Of a DNA stretch of 64,000 bases, positions 44,103 to 54,000 are shown piece after piece; the stretch's first letter is position 1, and each line of letters opens with the position of its first letter. The stretch is from JANJTB01 sp032027125. GTDB lineage: Bacteria > Bacteroidota > Ignavibacteria > Kapaibacteriales > UBA2268. The translations under genes were made by a program, and so were the position numbers. The notes under the pieces are model-generated. The model saw nothing but the letters and a program-made list of their open reading frames with translations, was not told where the DNA came from and ran no database searches. The stretch is from assembly GCA_032027125.1 (NCBI GenBank), contig JAVSMQ010000001.1:291727-355726 (forward strand), read 5' to 3'.

Positions 44103-44534
44103 ATGACAAGATTATTGATTACTTTGTTTATTGCAGCCGCATTGGTTGCATCTTGCAGCAGCAGTAAGGAAACATCAAAAGATGATGACGGTACAGTAAC
44201 TACCGCTTCAGGTTTGAAGTATATTGATTTGGAAGAGGGTACCGGTTATATGCCTCAAGTTGGACAAACCTGTGTAGTGCACTATCACGGTACATTGCTT
44301 GACGGTACTGTTTTCGACAGTTCAAAAGAACGTGGTCAGCCATACGAATTCGTTTTAGGAGGAGGCAAAGTTATCAAAGGCTGGGAAGAAGGCTTTTTGA
44401 CCATGAAACTTGGCGGAAAAAGAAGATTAATCGTTCCTGCTGAACTTGGTTACGGTTCCCGTCAAATGGGTAATATACCTCCAAATTCAACTTTGATTTT
44501 TGACGTTGAATTGCTGAATATAAAATCAAATTAA
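44103..44534 (+). CDS. FKBP-type peptidyl-prolyl isomerase lipoprotein
   Basis: 143 aa. A signal peptide ends in the lipobox LVASC (Cys18), then a short Ser/Asp linker and an FKBP domain (VGQTCVVHYHGTLLDGTVFDSS, GWEEGFLTMKLGGKRRLIVP, GSRQMGNIPPNSTLIFDVEL). It would speed proline isomerisation on the periplasmic face. Lies 27 bp after pyrG and 3 bp before the GlmU-like gene. Confidence 0.93.
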   Translation: MTRLLITLFIAAALVASCSSSKETSKDDDGTVTTASGLKYIDLEEGTGYMPQVGQTCVVHYHGTLLDGTVFDSSKERGQPYEFVLGGGKVIKGWEEGFLTMKLGGKRRLIVPAELGYGSRQMGNIPPNSTLIFDVELLNIKSN

Positions 44535-44537
44535 TGA

Positions 44538-45782
44538 ATGACTAATATTGTTTTATTTGAAAATGAACGGGTAGATAATCTCTATCCGTTCTCTATTAAC
44601 CATTGCTCCTGGGAAATCAGGTGCGGATGTTTACTATTATTTGAAAAGTATAAAATTCTTCAACCCAAAGCAAGGCTGTCTTTTCACGGAAGACAAAAAT
44701 GGGTGGATTCATTTCTTAAAAGATTTGAAATTACGGAAAACTTAATCGAATACAGCGATACTGTATTTTTATCCGGTAACATGATTGCTGACAGCAGTTT
44801 TTGGACAAAGATTTCTGAATCTGCTGCGACAAGGGAATCATTCCTGATTACCTCAAAATCTGTTCCGGTCGGATTTTACTTAAAAAGCAGCAATAACACT
44901 ATCAGCAGTTATATTGAAAGAAACAACAAAATAAATTTAAATGATAATGAATTCTCCGATTTTGAAAAAATTGAATTTGACAGCTTAATTCAATTGGAAT
45001 ATATTTGGGATGCAGTGTTTTTCAATGGCGAGCAGATTAATGAAGATGCAAAATTGACTAAGCATTTTCATAGTCTGTTTTTGTCCGACCATCATGGAAT
45101 ATTTGCTCTGAATCCAACAAATATACATGTCGGGAAAAATGTCAAAATCTCTCCATCGGTTGTAATAGATGCCACAAACGGAATGGTTGTTCTATCCGAC
45201 AATGTGAGAATAATGCCGCAGTCAACAATTATCGGTCCATGTTATATCGGTAAAAACACAACCATCAAAATAGGTGCAAAAATTTATGGAGATAATTCGA
45301 TTGGCGAATGGTGTAAAGTAGGCGGTGAACTTGAGAATTCAATAATTCATGCCTATAGTAACAAACAGCATGAGGGCTTTCTCGGACATTCCTATATCGG
45401 TGAATGGGTAAATCTCGGAGCAGATACAAATAATTCCGACCTGAAAAATACTTATGGAGAAATAACCATGATACTGCCTGATAAGGAAGTAAAAACCGGA
45501 AGAATCTTTCTGGGATTAATGTGCGGTGACCATACTAAATCCGGTATCAACAGTATGTTTACTACCGGTACGGTTGCCGGTGTATGCGGGATTCTTGTTA
45601 AAGAGTGGTTCATGCCAAATCATATAAAATCATTTTCGTGGGGCGGCAAACAAAACTCCCCTGTTTACAAATTTGAAAAAGCAGTCGAAACAGCAAGATT
45701 AGTTATGGCACGAAGAAATAAAGTAATGCTTGATGAAGAAATCGAGCTTTTGAAAGAAGAATATCTAAGAATTTTACAATAA
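44538..45782 (+). CDS. Bacteroidota-type GlmU-like nucleotidyltransferase/acyltransferase-like protein
   Basis: 414 aa of the alternative GlmU family of Bacteroidota. The N-terminal half is a degenerate sugar-nucleotidyltransferase region (MTNIVLFENERVDNLYPFS). The C-terminal half is a left-handed beta-helix of hexapeptide repeats (IHVGKNVKISPSVVIDA, GPCYIGKNTTIKIGAKIYG, GEWVNLGADTNNSDLKNTYG). By family it should work in UDP-GlcNAc supply, but the classical pyrophosphorylase motif is not visible, so the activity is inferred. Part of the pyrG-FKBP cluster. Confidence 0.82.
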   Translation: MTNIVLFENERVDNLYPFSINHCSWEIRCGCLLLFEKYKILQPKARLSFHGRQKWVDSFLKRFEITENLIEYSDTVFLSGNMIADSSFWTKISESAATRESFLITSKSVPVGFYLKSSNNTISSYIERNNKINLNDNEFSDFEKIEFDSLIQLEYIWDAVFFNGEQINEDAKLTKHFHSLFLSDHHGIFALNPTNIHVGKNVKISPSVVIDATNGMVVLSDNVRIMPQSTIIGPCYIGKNTTIKIGAKIYGDNSIGEWCKVGGELENSIIHAYSNKQHEGFLGHSYIGEWVNLGADTNNSDLKNTYGEITMILPDKEVKTGRIFLGLMCGDHTKSGINSMFTTGTVAGVCGILVKEWFMPNHIKSFSWGGKQNSPVYKFEKAVETARLVMARRNKVMLDEEIELLKEEYLRILQ

Positions 45783-45813
45783 AAATATTTTTTCTTTTTT
45801 TTAATTGAAGAAA

Positions 45814-45842
45814 TACCGAAAGAATTAATTTTTAACTTTTCG
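45814..45842 (+). promoter_or_regulatory. inverted repeat before the histidine kinase gene
   Basis: CCGAAA and TTTCGG arms with about 17 AT-rich bases between them, ending some 15 nt before the start codon. No T tract follows, so an operator or leader hairpin is as likely as a terminator for the GlmU-like gene. Confidence 0.3.
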
Positions 45843-45856
45843 GAATATGAGTGATA

Positions 45857-47290
45857 ATGGAAATTTCAGACAAATTATTTGGAAATAATATTGAATTCAG
45901 TTTTGAACACAGGTTATTCAATGCTTTGGCATTTTTCTCTATTGTTTTGAGTATATTCAGCATAGTAATTAACTTTGTTCTACCAATTCATACAATTGTC
46001 AATGCAGTCATTTCCGTGTATTTAATTCTCGTTACGATTTTTTACTTTATATCGAGAATTCGCAGTTCATACAAAAATTATGTTTTGATATATATTTTTT
46101 CGACACTGCTAATGCTTTCGTTTATATGGTTTAACAGCGGCGGCTATGATAGTCCGATAGCACTTGTTTTCCTATTGTTATTAGTAATAATCAATGTTGT
46201 GGTCATAGATAAGAAACAAAATTTTTATTTTGCTGTAATAATGATAAACCTTTCTGCATTATATCTTATTTCATTTTATTATCCTGATTATAATGTCAAA
46301 TATGAATCGGAATCTGTGCGTTTTATAGATATATTTGCTACATTGATTATTGTAGCATCAATTTTATTTGCTTTTCTAAAAGTTCATACTAAGAACTATA
46401 TTGAAGATAGAGTAAATGCAGGCTTGAGAAAAATTGAAGTTGATAAACTCAACCACGCATTAATGGATACAAACAACAAAATTTCAGACAAGAACAAACT
46501 TCTTGAAGACCTTAGCAAAGTATTGGAAGCTAACAACATTATCATAAACAAACAGCTTGAAGAATTAAATGAAGCATACCGGCAGCTTGAGTTATCAAAT
46601 CAAACCCAAACTAAGTTTTTATCAATTATTTCTCATGACCTTAGAAGTCCGATTGGCAGCTTTAAGTCTCTGACTTCCTCCATGGTAAATGACTATGATT
46701 TATTCAGCAGAGACGAGCAGAAAAATTTAATTGAGTTAATGAGTAATTCAGCCGGCAGCATATATGAGCTGCTCGAAAACCTGCTGACATGGTCAAGTAT
46801 TCAGCAGGGTAGAATTGCATTTAATCCGCAAATGAATAATATCTTCCAAACTGTAGATATCACATTTAAACTTCTTGAAATCAGCGCAATAAGCAAAAGA
46901 ATCAAATTAATTAATCTTATAAATAAAAGTACAATTGCTTTTTTTGATGAAAACATGATTGTTACTGTAGTGAGAAATCTGGTTTCAAATGCACTGAAAT
47001 TCAGCCGTCCTGATTCAATTATTGTGATTTCTGCAACTGATAAGGACAATTTTGTTGAAGTTCGGGTCAAGGATAAAGGAATGGGTATCAAAAGTGAGGA
47101 TTTGGATAAACTTTTCAGAATTGATGTTGATATACGAATGATAAGCCCCAGCCCTTATACATCTGAAAAAGGTACAGGATTGGGTCTGATATTATGCAGA
47201 GAATTTGTTGAGAAAAACGGCGGGACAATTCAGGTTGAAAGTACATTAGGAGTTGGCAGTACATTCATTTTCACTATTCCGAAAAGCTGA
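45857..47290 (+). CDS. membrane histidine kinase with 6-helix sensor
   Basis: 477 aa. About six hydrophobic helices in residues 25-175 form the sensor; a coiled coil (KLNHALMDTNNKISDKNKLL) leads to the HisKA domain with phosphoacceptor His260 in IISHDLRSPIGS. The ATPase domain has NLVSNALKFS and the GTGLGLILC box. ATG at 45857 is used; a GTG two codons upstream is also open. No response regulator is next to it. Its terminator is at 47297-47330. Confidence 0.9.
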   Translation: MEISDKLFGNNIEFSFEHRLFNALAFFSIVLSIFSIVINFVLPIHTIVNAVISVYLILVTIFYFISRIRSSYKNYVLIYIFSTLLMLSFIWFNSGGYDSPIALVFLLLLVIINVVVIDKKQNFYFAVIMINLSALYLISFYYPDYNVKYESESVRFIDIFATLIIVASILFAFLKVHTKNYIEDRVNAGLRKIEVDKLNHALMDTNNKISDKNKLLEDLSKVLEANNIIINKQLEELNEAYRQLELSNQTQTKFLSIISHDLRSPIGSFKSLTSSMVNDYDLFSRDEQKNLIELMSNSAGSIYELLENLLTWSSIQQGRIAFNPQMNNIFQTVDITFKLLEISAISKRIKLINLINKSTIAFFDENMIVTVVRNLVSNALKFSRPDSIIVISATDKDNFVEVRVKDKGMGIKSEDLDKLFRIDVDIRMISPSPYTSEKGTGLGLILCREFVEKNGGTIQVESTLGVGSTFIFTIPKS

Positions 47291-47296
47291 ATAATC

Positions 47297-47330
47297 ACAA
47301 CCTGACACTTTTTTTAAGGGTTGTTTTTTT
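47297..47330 (+). terminator. intrinsic terminator after the histidine kinase
   Basis: ACAACC (47297-47302) pairs with GGTTGT (47319-47324), then a T tract. It lies between convergent genes. Confidence 0.75.
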
Positions 47331-47358
47331 CAATCCATCTTTTGATTACGAACTAATC

Positions 47359-47904
47359 CTATTTCTCCCATTCGACATCCTTTACATTTTCCAAATAGTT
47401 CGCGTAACGTGCAGCAGTAAATAAATAGTCAGATAATCTGTTGATAAAAATTATAACATTATTTCCGATTTCATCTGTTTCCGAGAGTCTGACAATCAGT
47501 CTTTCAGCTCTGCGGCAGACAGTACGGGCATGATGCAGATATGCAGAGCATAAAGACCCGCCGGGAAGGATGAAATTTCTCAGTGGAGGAAGTTTATGGG
47601 TATATTCATCAATTAAATTTTCAAGAAAAGTTATGTTTTCAGGATTGAGCCGGATAACTGCAAATTTTGGCGGTGGATTGTATGGAGTTGCAAGGTCACT
47701 ACCTAAATTAAAAAGCATATTTGAAATATTTTTTAATGTATCGGATAAGCTGCTATTTGTACAAACAGTCCGCGATAATCCAATGATAGAATTTAACTCA
47801 TCAACCGTTCCGTAAGCTTCTACCCGAAGATTGTATTTTGATACCCGCTCACCGTTAAAAAGTCCTGTTGTACCGTCATCGCCTGTTTTTGTGTATATCT
47901 TCAT
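47359..47904 (-). CDS. cob(I)alamin adenosyltransferase, PduO type
   Basis: 181 aa; transfers the adenosyl group of ATP to cobalamin to make adenosylcobalamin. Signature: KIYTKTGDDGTTGLFNGERV (ATP site), VEAYGTVDELNS, HHARTVCRRAERL and NRLSDYLFTAARY. Single gene on the minus strand. It implies B12 use; QueG (56077-57042), a cobalamin enzyme, is also in the window, but it uses the methyl-free/base-on cofactor rather than adenosylcobalamin. Confidence 0.94.
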   Translation of the reverse strand: MKIYTKTGDDGTTGLFNGERVSKYNLRVEAYGTVDELNSIIGLSRTVCTNSSLSDTLKNISNMLFNLGSDLATPYNPPPKFAVIRLNPENITFLENLIDEYTHKLPPLRNFILPGGSLCSAYLHHARTVCRRAERLIVRLSETDEIGNNVIIFINRLSDYLFTAARYANYLENVKDVEWEK

Positions 47905-48018
47905 GATTGCAGTCTATAATTTTCGTTGCTAAAATAATCTATTTAAATTTAAAATTGTATAACTGTTATAAAAAATTATTATTTTACATAATATTTATGC
48001 ACAAATTGGAAAAATCTC

Positions 48019-48837
48019 TTGTCAGATAAAGTAAAACTTTTATTTATTGGTGATATTGTCGGAAAGCAGGGCTTGAATTTTTTATGTGAAAATATTGAAT
48101 CCCTTAAAACCAAATATCAAACAAATTTAGTTGTAGTTAATGGTGAAAATACTGACGACGGTAAAGGTATTAATGAAGAGCAGGCTAACCTGCTGTTCAG
48201 TCATGGGGTAAATTTGATTACAACCGGAAATCATATTTGGGACAATTGGAAATCAAGACCTCTACTTGCTAAAAATGAATGTGTACTCAGACCAATGAAT
48301 TATCCGCCGGGTAATCCGGGGCGAGGATTCAAAATTTTGAATTTGAACGGTGATATTTCAGTAGCTATACTGCAGCTTCAGGGCAGGACATTTATGCAAA
48401 TGATTGACTGCCCGTTCAGGTCAGCGGACAATGTTCTTAAAATGCTGAGTGACAAAACTAAAATTATAATAGTTGATTTCCATGCTGATGCTACTGCTGA
48501 AAAGATGGCTATGGGCTGGCATTTAGACGGCAGGGTTTCTGCGGTTTTGGGAACACATACTCACATTCAGACAGCTGATGCAAGTATTTTGCCGGGGGGT
48601 ACTGCTTATATATCAGATGTCGGCATGACAGGACCCTACGACTCTGTTGTAGGAATGCGAAAAGATATAGCATTAAAAAGACAAATGCTTCAGACAGCCC
48701 ATAAGTATGAGATGGCTGAAGGCGATTTGAAAATAGCAGGTGCTTATGTTGAAATTGATACCGCCACCGGACAAGCCATGAAAATTGAATCATTTATGTT
48801 TCCTAAATTTATTAATTCGGTATATGAACAGTTATAA
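48019..48837 (+). CDS. YmdB-like metallophosphoesterase (TIGR00282 type)
   Basis: 272 aa binuclear metallophosphoesterase; B. subtilis YmdB is a 2',3'-cAMP/cyclic phosphodiesterase affecting biofilm and mobility genes. Metal motifs: LLFIGDIVGKQGLNF, VNGENTDDG, TTGNHIWDN, VDFHADATAEK and GTHTHIQTAD. The only start that keeps the N-terminal strand is TTG at 48019; a stop lies 10 codons upstream and no ATG between. The asd gene begins inside its last 14 bases, so the two are coupled. Confidence 0.92.
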   Translation: MSDKVKLLFIGDIVGKQGLNFLCENIESLKTKYQTNLVVVNGENTDDGKGINEEQANLLFSHGVNLITTGNHIWDNWKSRPLLAKNECVLRPMNYPPGNPGRGFKILNLNGDISVAILQLQGRTFMQMIDCPFRSADNVLKMLSDKTKIIIVDFHADATAEKMAMGWHLDGRVSAVLGTHTHIQTADASILPGGTAYISDVGMTGPYDSVVGMRKDIALKRQMLQTAHKYEMAEGDLKIAGAYVEIDTATGQAMKIESFMFPKFINSVYEQL

Positions 48838-49825
48838 GTCAGGCAATTCACTGCCAAATATAGGAATAGTAGGAGCTACCGGACTGGTAGGCAGAACTTT
48901 TCTAAAAGTTATAGAGGAGAGAAATCTGCTTTATAATAAATTATTTTTATTTGCATCATCAAAATCAGCCGGTGAAGTTATTGAATTTAAAGGTGAGAAT
49001 TTCACAGTAATTGAAGCTGCTCCTGATATTTTTGATAATCTTGATATAGCTTTGTTCTCTGCCGGAGGTGCGGCATCGCTCAAATTAGCTCCTTTCGCCC
49101 GCGAAAAGAAGTGTATTGTTATTGATAACAGCAGCGCATGGAGAATGGTTGAAGGTATCCCGCTTGTGGTGCCTGAAGTCAATCCTGAAGCAATTAAAAA
49201 TCATAATTATATCATTGCAAATCCAAACTGTTCGACTATTCAATTAGTTGCAGCACTAAAACCACTTGCCGATAAATACGGACTTAAACGGGTTGTGTGT
49301 TCAACCTATCAATCTATAAGCGGCGCGGGACAAAAAGGTATTGATAAATTACTGCAGGAGCTTCAGGGAAACTTCACAGATTCCAAACCCATAGCCTTCA
49401 GCACACTTTTTCATTCGTTTGACGAAGGTGTGGATTTTACGAACGAAGAAATTAAGATGATAAATGAGACCCGTAAGATTTTGAATCTGCCGAATCTGCA
49501 AATCGCTGTTACCTGTGTCAGAGTACCTACAATCGGAGGTCACGGCGAATCGGTAAATGTTGAACTCGAGACTGATTTTGATATTGAAGATATTTTCAGG
49601 ATGTATGCCGATACCACTGGAATCATATTGATGGATTCGCCTGCTCGGGATATATATCCTACTCCTGCTGTATCTAATGATACTGACGAGGTTTATGTCG
49701 GAAGAATCAGACGCGATGAATCGGTCGTAAGCGGTCTGTATCTCTGGGTTGTTGCCGATAATGTACGTAAAGGTGCTGCTACAAATGCCGTTCAAATTGC
49801 AGAAAAAATAATGATGAGTCATTAG
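48824..49825 (+). CDS. asd: aspartate-semialdehyde dehydrogenase
   Basis: 333 aa; reduces aspartyl phosphate to the semialdehyde, leading to lysine/DAP, threonine and methionine. Motifs: NIGIVGATGLVGRTFL (NADP site), NPNCSTIQL with the catalytic cysteine, GAGQKG and the late VRVPTIGGHGESV with the acid/base His. The ATG at 48824 fits the family length; an upstream in-frame start would add 13 residues inside the previous gene. Operon with the YmdB-like gene and, 7 bp later, the HAD gene. Confidence 0.96.
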   Translation: MNSYKSGNSLPNIGIVGATGLVGRTFLKVIEERNLLYNKLFLFASSKSAGEVIEFKGENFTVIEAAPDIFDNLDIALFSAGGAASLKLAPFAREKKCIVIDNSSAWRMVEGIPLVVPEVNPEAIKNHNYIIANPNCSTIQLVAALKPLADKYGLKRVVCSTYQSISGAGQKGIDKLLQELQGNFTDSKPIAFSTLFHSFDEGVDFTNEEIKMINETRKILNLPNLQIAVTCVRVPTIGGHGESVNVELETDFDIEDIFRMYADTTGIILMDSPARDIYPTPAVSNDTDEVYVGRIRRDESVVSGLYLWVVADNVRKGAATNAVQIAEKIMMSH

Positions 49826-49832
49826 ATTTATT

Positions 49833-50651
49833 ATGCAAAATTTAAGTCAATATAAAGCAAAGATTCTTGGGAGAATTAATCCCGAATTAGCAGCTGAATT
49901 AAGCAGAATAGATGGTTATGACATAGCACCTGAAGAAAAAATTGCAGCATTTGACATGGATGGCACCCTAATTGAAGGCGATATCGGTGAAGCCGTCTTC
50001 TGCTATCTAAAGGCTTCCGGAAATGACATTCCGTTAAAATGGAAAGATTATCTTGAAATGATTGAAGCGAAAGAATTTAAAAAGGGCTTCTGTGATATTA
50101 TTACTTCAATGGAAGGCATGAATATTAAGACAATCACAAATTCTGCAAAAAATCTCATAAGCAGTAATTCCGAAGTAATTACATTTACAGAAGACGGGAT
50201 TGAATATAATTATCCGATTCCAAAGCCTATTCCCGAAATGCAGAATCTGATGGTATATCTTAAAATTTCGGGCTGGAAAATTTCTGTAATATCTTCAAGC
50301 AGTCATATTTCCGTCCGCAGTATGACTGACTTTCTGTTTAAACTCAATCCAGATTATGTCAGAGGAATTAAAACCGAAATTTATGTTACCGACAATTACG
50401 AAGACCTGTTTACAGCAAAAGTGCAGGGTACAGTACCATTTCGTAAAGGCAAGGCAGAGGTTTTCAGTGATATGTTTGGCAATATTCAGCCTCTTATAAC
50501 AGCCGGTGATTCTCTCGGCGATGTAGAACTGCTAAATCTGACCTCCGAAAAAGGTTTGGTAATGTTATGCGGCAAAAATTCATCTAATATTGAATTCCTG
50601 AAAAAATCTCTTTCAAATAATATGAAAATAATTGAATTTAAAGTGAAGTAA
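49833..50651 (+). CDS. HAD-superfamily (IB-like) phosphatase
   Basis: 272 aa. HAD motifs are clear: motif I FDMDGTLIEGD (nucleophile and acid Asp), motif II ISVISSSSH, and motif IV AGDSLGDVELL. The arrangement is like phosphoserine phosphatase-type subfamily IB, with a long insert between I and II (cap). Being 7 bp after asd, it may act in an amino-acid branch, but the substrate is not shown by sequence. Confidence 0.85.
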   Translation: MQNLSQYKAKILGRINPELAAELSRIDGYDIAPEEKIAAFDMDGTLIEGDIGEAVFCYLKASGNDIPLKWKDYLEMIEAKEFKKGFCDIITSMEGMNIKTITNSAKNLISSNSEVITFTEDGIEYNYPIPKPIPEMQNLMVYLKISGWKISVISSSSHISVRSMTDFLFKLNPDYVRGIKTEIYVTDNYEDLFTAKVQGTVPFRKGKAEVFSDMFGNIQPLITAGDSLGDVELLNLTSEKGLVMLCGKNSSNIEFLKKSLSNNMKIIEFKVK

Positions 50652-50692
50652 TATTTCAATTTGAGATATTAGGAATTATCAACTAACTGATA

Positions 50693-50943
50693 TTCATTTT
50701 GTATAACTACTCAGCCTGTTTAATAATGACAGTGAATCCTATTAAAATATCTTTAGCCCGAACATTCAAAATCCCCCTAACCCCCTTGAAAAGGGGGATT
50801 GCAGTTTCCCCCTTTTCAAGGGGGTTAGGGGGATTTCTTGATTAGTATTGTTAAAAGTTAACATTAAAATTAAGCTATTTTATGTTAAATATAAACGTTG
50901 TATTAAATTCTCAACAACCGGCTGAGTAGTTATTCATTTTGTA
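50693..50943. mobile_element. MITE with 14-bp terminal repeats and 11-bp flanking direct repeats
   Basis: The element spans about 50704-50932 with perfect inverted ends (ATAACTACTCAGCC, 50703-50716, and GGCTGAGTAGTTAT, 50920-50933). Both sides carry the same 11 bases TTCATTTTGTA (50693-50703 and 50933-50943), which reads as a target-site duplication. Nothing inside codes for protein; most of it is the long palindrome at 50769-50836. A transposase elsewhere would be needed. The 430-bp gap 50652-51081 otherwise holds only the promoter region of the subtilisin gene. Confidence 0.7.
50769..50836. repeat. 29-bp perfect palindrome, C5/G5 type
   Basis: Two identical inverted arms of 29 bp (50769-50797 and 50808-50836) with a 10-nt spacer. 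Each arm contains CCCCCT and GGGGG blocks, so the arms themselves have an internal hairpin. It resembles the repeat at 22781-22845. Confidence 0.85.
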
Positions 50944-50995
50944 CATCATTAATTTATTTACAAATGATTTATTAACATCAGATTAATAAATTCAG

Positions 50996-51045
50996 TATAT
51001 TTGTATACCAATGTTTTAGCAAAAGTAATTAGTATTTTAAATTTG
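50996..51045 (+). promoter_or_regulatory. two candidate -7 boxes of the subtilisin gene
   Basis: TATATTTG (50996-51003) and TAAATTTG (51038-51045) both fit TAnnTTTG, 78 and 36 nt before the start. Neither has a clean TTG at 20 nt, so which is used is unclear. Confidence 0.4.
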
Positions 51046-51081
51046 ATTTTTTGAAAAATTATTATAGATTTAAGGTGTAAT

Positions 51082-54000
51082 ATGAATCGTTATTTTATGG
51101 TTTCACTGTGGGTTTTCCTTATTGCTGCAGGACTGACTGCCGCTCCTCGAATTACTGATTTAGCCGACAAATATCAGTCAAAGAAAATTGCTTATACTAT
51201 TGAATTTCCTTCAAGGACAATTGACGGTAAATTTTTTCCTGCAAAAAGCATGAATGTTGAAAGACTTCCTGAAGAAAATTTACATCCTAACCTGATTGAA
51301 ATTAAAACAAAGGATTTTCAATATATTGACGAAAATTCAGTAAAGTTTAGTAATCAGTCGCTACAGTCAGCAGTCGAATATCTCGGAATCAAGTCTATCA
51401 GGGCACCTTATACTGTATATTTCAAAGGTGACAAATTATTATCTGCCGACAAATTCGGAGTCAGCAGAATTTACGAGATTCGTTTTCAAGGTAATCATAA
51501 CCCTTACGATGTATGTAAGTTGCTGATGGAAAATCCGGAAATCGAATATGCAACCCCTGTTTTCAAACGTTCAATTCATGCCTTCAATCCTGATGATTCA
51601 TGGTATAGTCTTCAGTACCATCTGAAATCTATCAATATGCCTGATGCATGGGAAATTACAAAAGGGGATACTAATATAGTGATTGGCGATGTAGATTCAG
51701 GAACAGATATTCTTCATGAAGATTTGAAAGGAAATATCTGGACTAATCCGGGCGAAATCCCGAATAACGGCAAAGATGATGACGGTAACGGCAAAATTGA
51801 TGATGTTAACGGCTGGGACCTTATTGGCAACATAACAGTACAACAATATTCAAACGGACAATTCCAGGAGAATAATAATCCGATTAACACGCTTAATACA
51901 CATGGAACTCATACTGCAGGATGCGCCTCTGCCGTTACAAATAATGGCAAAGGTGTTGCTGCCCCGGGTTTTAATATCAGAATTTTACCTGTCAAATGTT
52001 CACCCGGTTCGTTTCAATCTTCCGGAATCACACGCGGATATGAAGGAATTCTTTATGCAGCAGTTACAGGTGCAGATGTCATTAATTGCAGTTGGGGTGG
52101 TCCCGGATGGAGTCCTGTCGAAGAGGATATCATCAATCAGGCAATAAGTCTTGGAGCCTTAATTGTTGCGTCATCGGGCAATTCGGCAAAGAATCTTGAT
52201 ATAAACAAAGACTATCCCGCATCATTTAAAGGTGTATTGAGTGTAGGCTCATCAGGAAATACTGACAGACCTTCAAATTTTTCAAGTTATGGAAATCTAG
52301 TGAGTGTTTTTGCTCCCGGTGAAAATATCTGGTCAACTCTGCCCGGCAACAAATATGCTGCACAGTCCGGTACTTCAATGTCTTCGCCTGTTGCTGCAGG
52401 TGTTGCGGCACTGCTGTTATCAATTCATAAGGACTGGACTCCCGAGCAGGTAATACATCAGTTACGCGGAACATCAGATAATGTACTTATGCTTGCAAAT
52501 CCTGAATTCAGACATTTGTTTATCGGCAGATTAAACGCAGCAAAAGCTCTTCAGTTCAATAACCAGCCGGGCAAATCTATGCCGGGAATAGGTTTGGAGT
52601 TTATGAGTGTCGGAACCAATAATGTCATTAATAGTTTCGATATGACTGATGTTAAAATAACTCTGAAAAATTATTTAGCAGCAGACGACAAAGTAAAAGT
52701 CAGAATAATTGCAATTGATGATTTTATTGAATTTGATAATTATCTAATCAATATCGGTAATTTCGGTTCAATGGAAACTAAAGAAATTACTGCAAAAGCA
52801 AGACTTCGGAGTAATAATCCATGGTTTAAGGGTGATGCTGAGGTTTTGTTTGAAATTACCGGCAGTAACTATATCAATTACGAGCTTGGTAGAATAAACA
52901 TAAATATACCTTCATCAAACAAAATGTTCAACTATGCAGATGTCCCGGAAGCCGGAATAGTCTGGCATGGTTCGGCTTTTCTGGGTGATAATACGATTTA
53001 TGTCGTAGGTGTCAGTCCGTACCCGCAGATTGCTTCAATATTTGTGAAGTCAAGCGGAACAATCCGCAGTATGGTACAAATCAATGCAGAGCCTGTTTAT
53101 TGTATTTATCCTTTCGACGAACAGAATCTCATAGCCGGTGACGGACCATTAACAGGCTCGGTACTTAAAGCACAACTGCATTATACAACTAATGGCGGAC
53201 AAACCTGGACCCGCAAACCAATTGACAATATTACCCCTTTTGTAAATTCACTCAATTTCTTTAACAAAAATGACGGCATATTACTCGGCGACCCTAAAGG
53301 CACAGCATGGGGTGTTGCTGTTACAAGTGACGGAGGTTCAACATGGCAGGCACTTTCTAATCTTCCTCCACCTAATGCTTCAGAAACAGGTTTGGTCGGC
53401 TCTGTTTTTCAGAAAAATGATACAGTCTGGTTTGGCACAACTGCCGGAAGGATATTCAAAACTACTGACAGAGGTTCAAGTTGGACTGTTCAGACAGCAT
53501 TTACCGGCGGTGTCGTTTCAAGTGTTGCCTTCAGTGACAGTGTGGGAGCATGTTTATATGGTCAATCAAATGCTCAGGGAGCTCCAAGATTTCTTGCTAC
53601 AACAACAAACGGGGGCAAGACTTGGAAATCTGCTGCCTATAATTTTACTGCTAACAATCAAATTCCTTTGACAGTTTATGCAATTAATGATTCTAAAGCC
53701 ATTGTAGTCCAACTATTAAGCGGACAGGTCATAGCTTCAGACAATCTCGGATTAAGCTGGTATCCTGTACTTTCCGAAAAGAAGAGCAATTATTCTTTTG
53801 CCGTTGCTAATCAAACAGGCAGCAAAGTCAGAATGTTTGCAGCCGGTGGAAATGAACTTACTAAATTGGAATTTAATTATTCACCTGCGGAAATTAAGAA
53901 AGAAATAGCTTTCGTGGGCAGTAATCTTCTTGAATTCGATACAATTTTTGTCAATACAAACAAAATGTTGTCAAAAGAAGTCAAAAATTTAGGTAATCAG

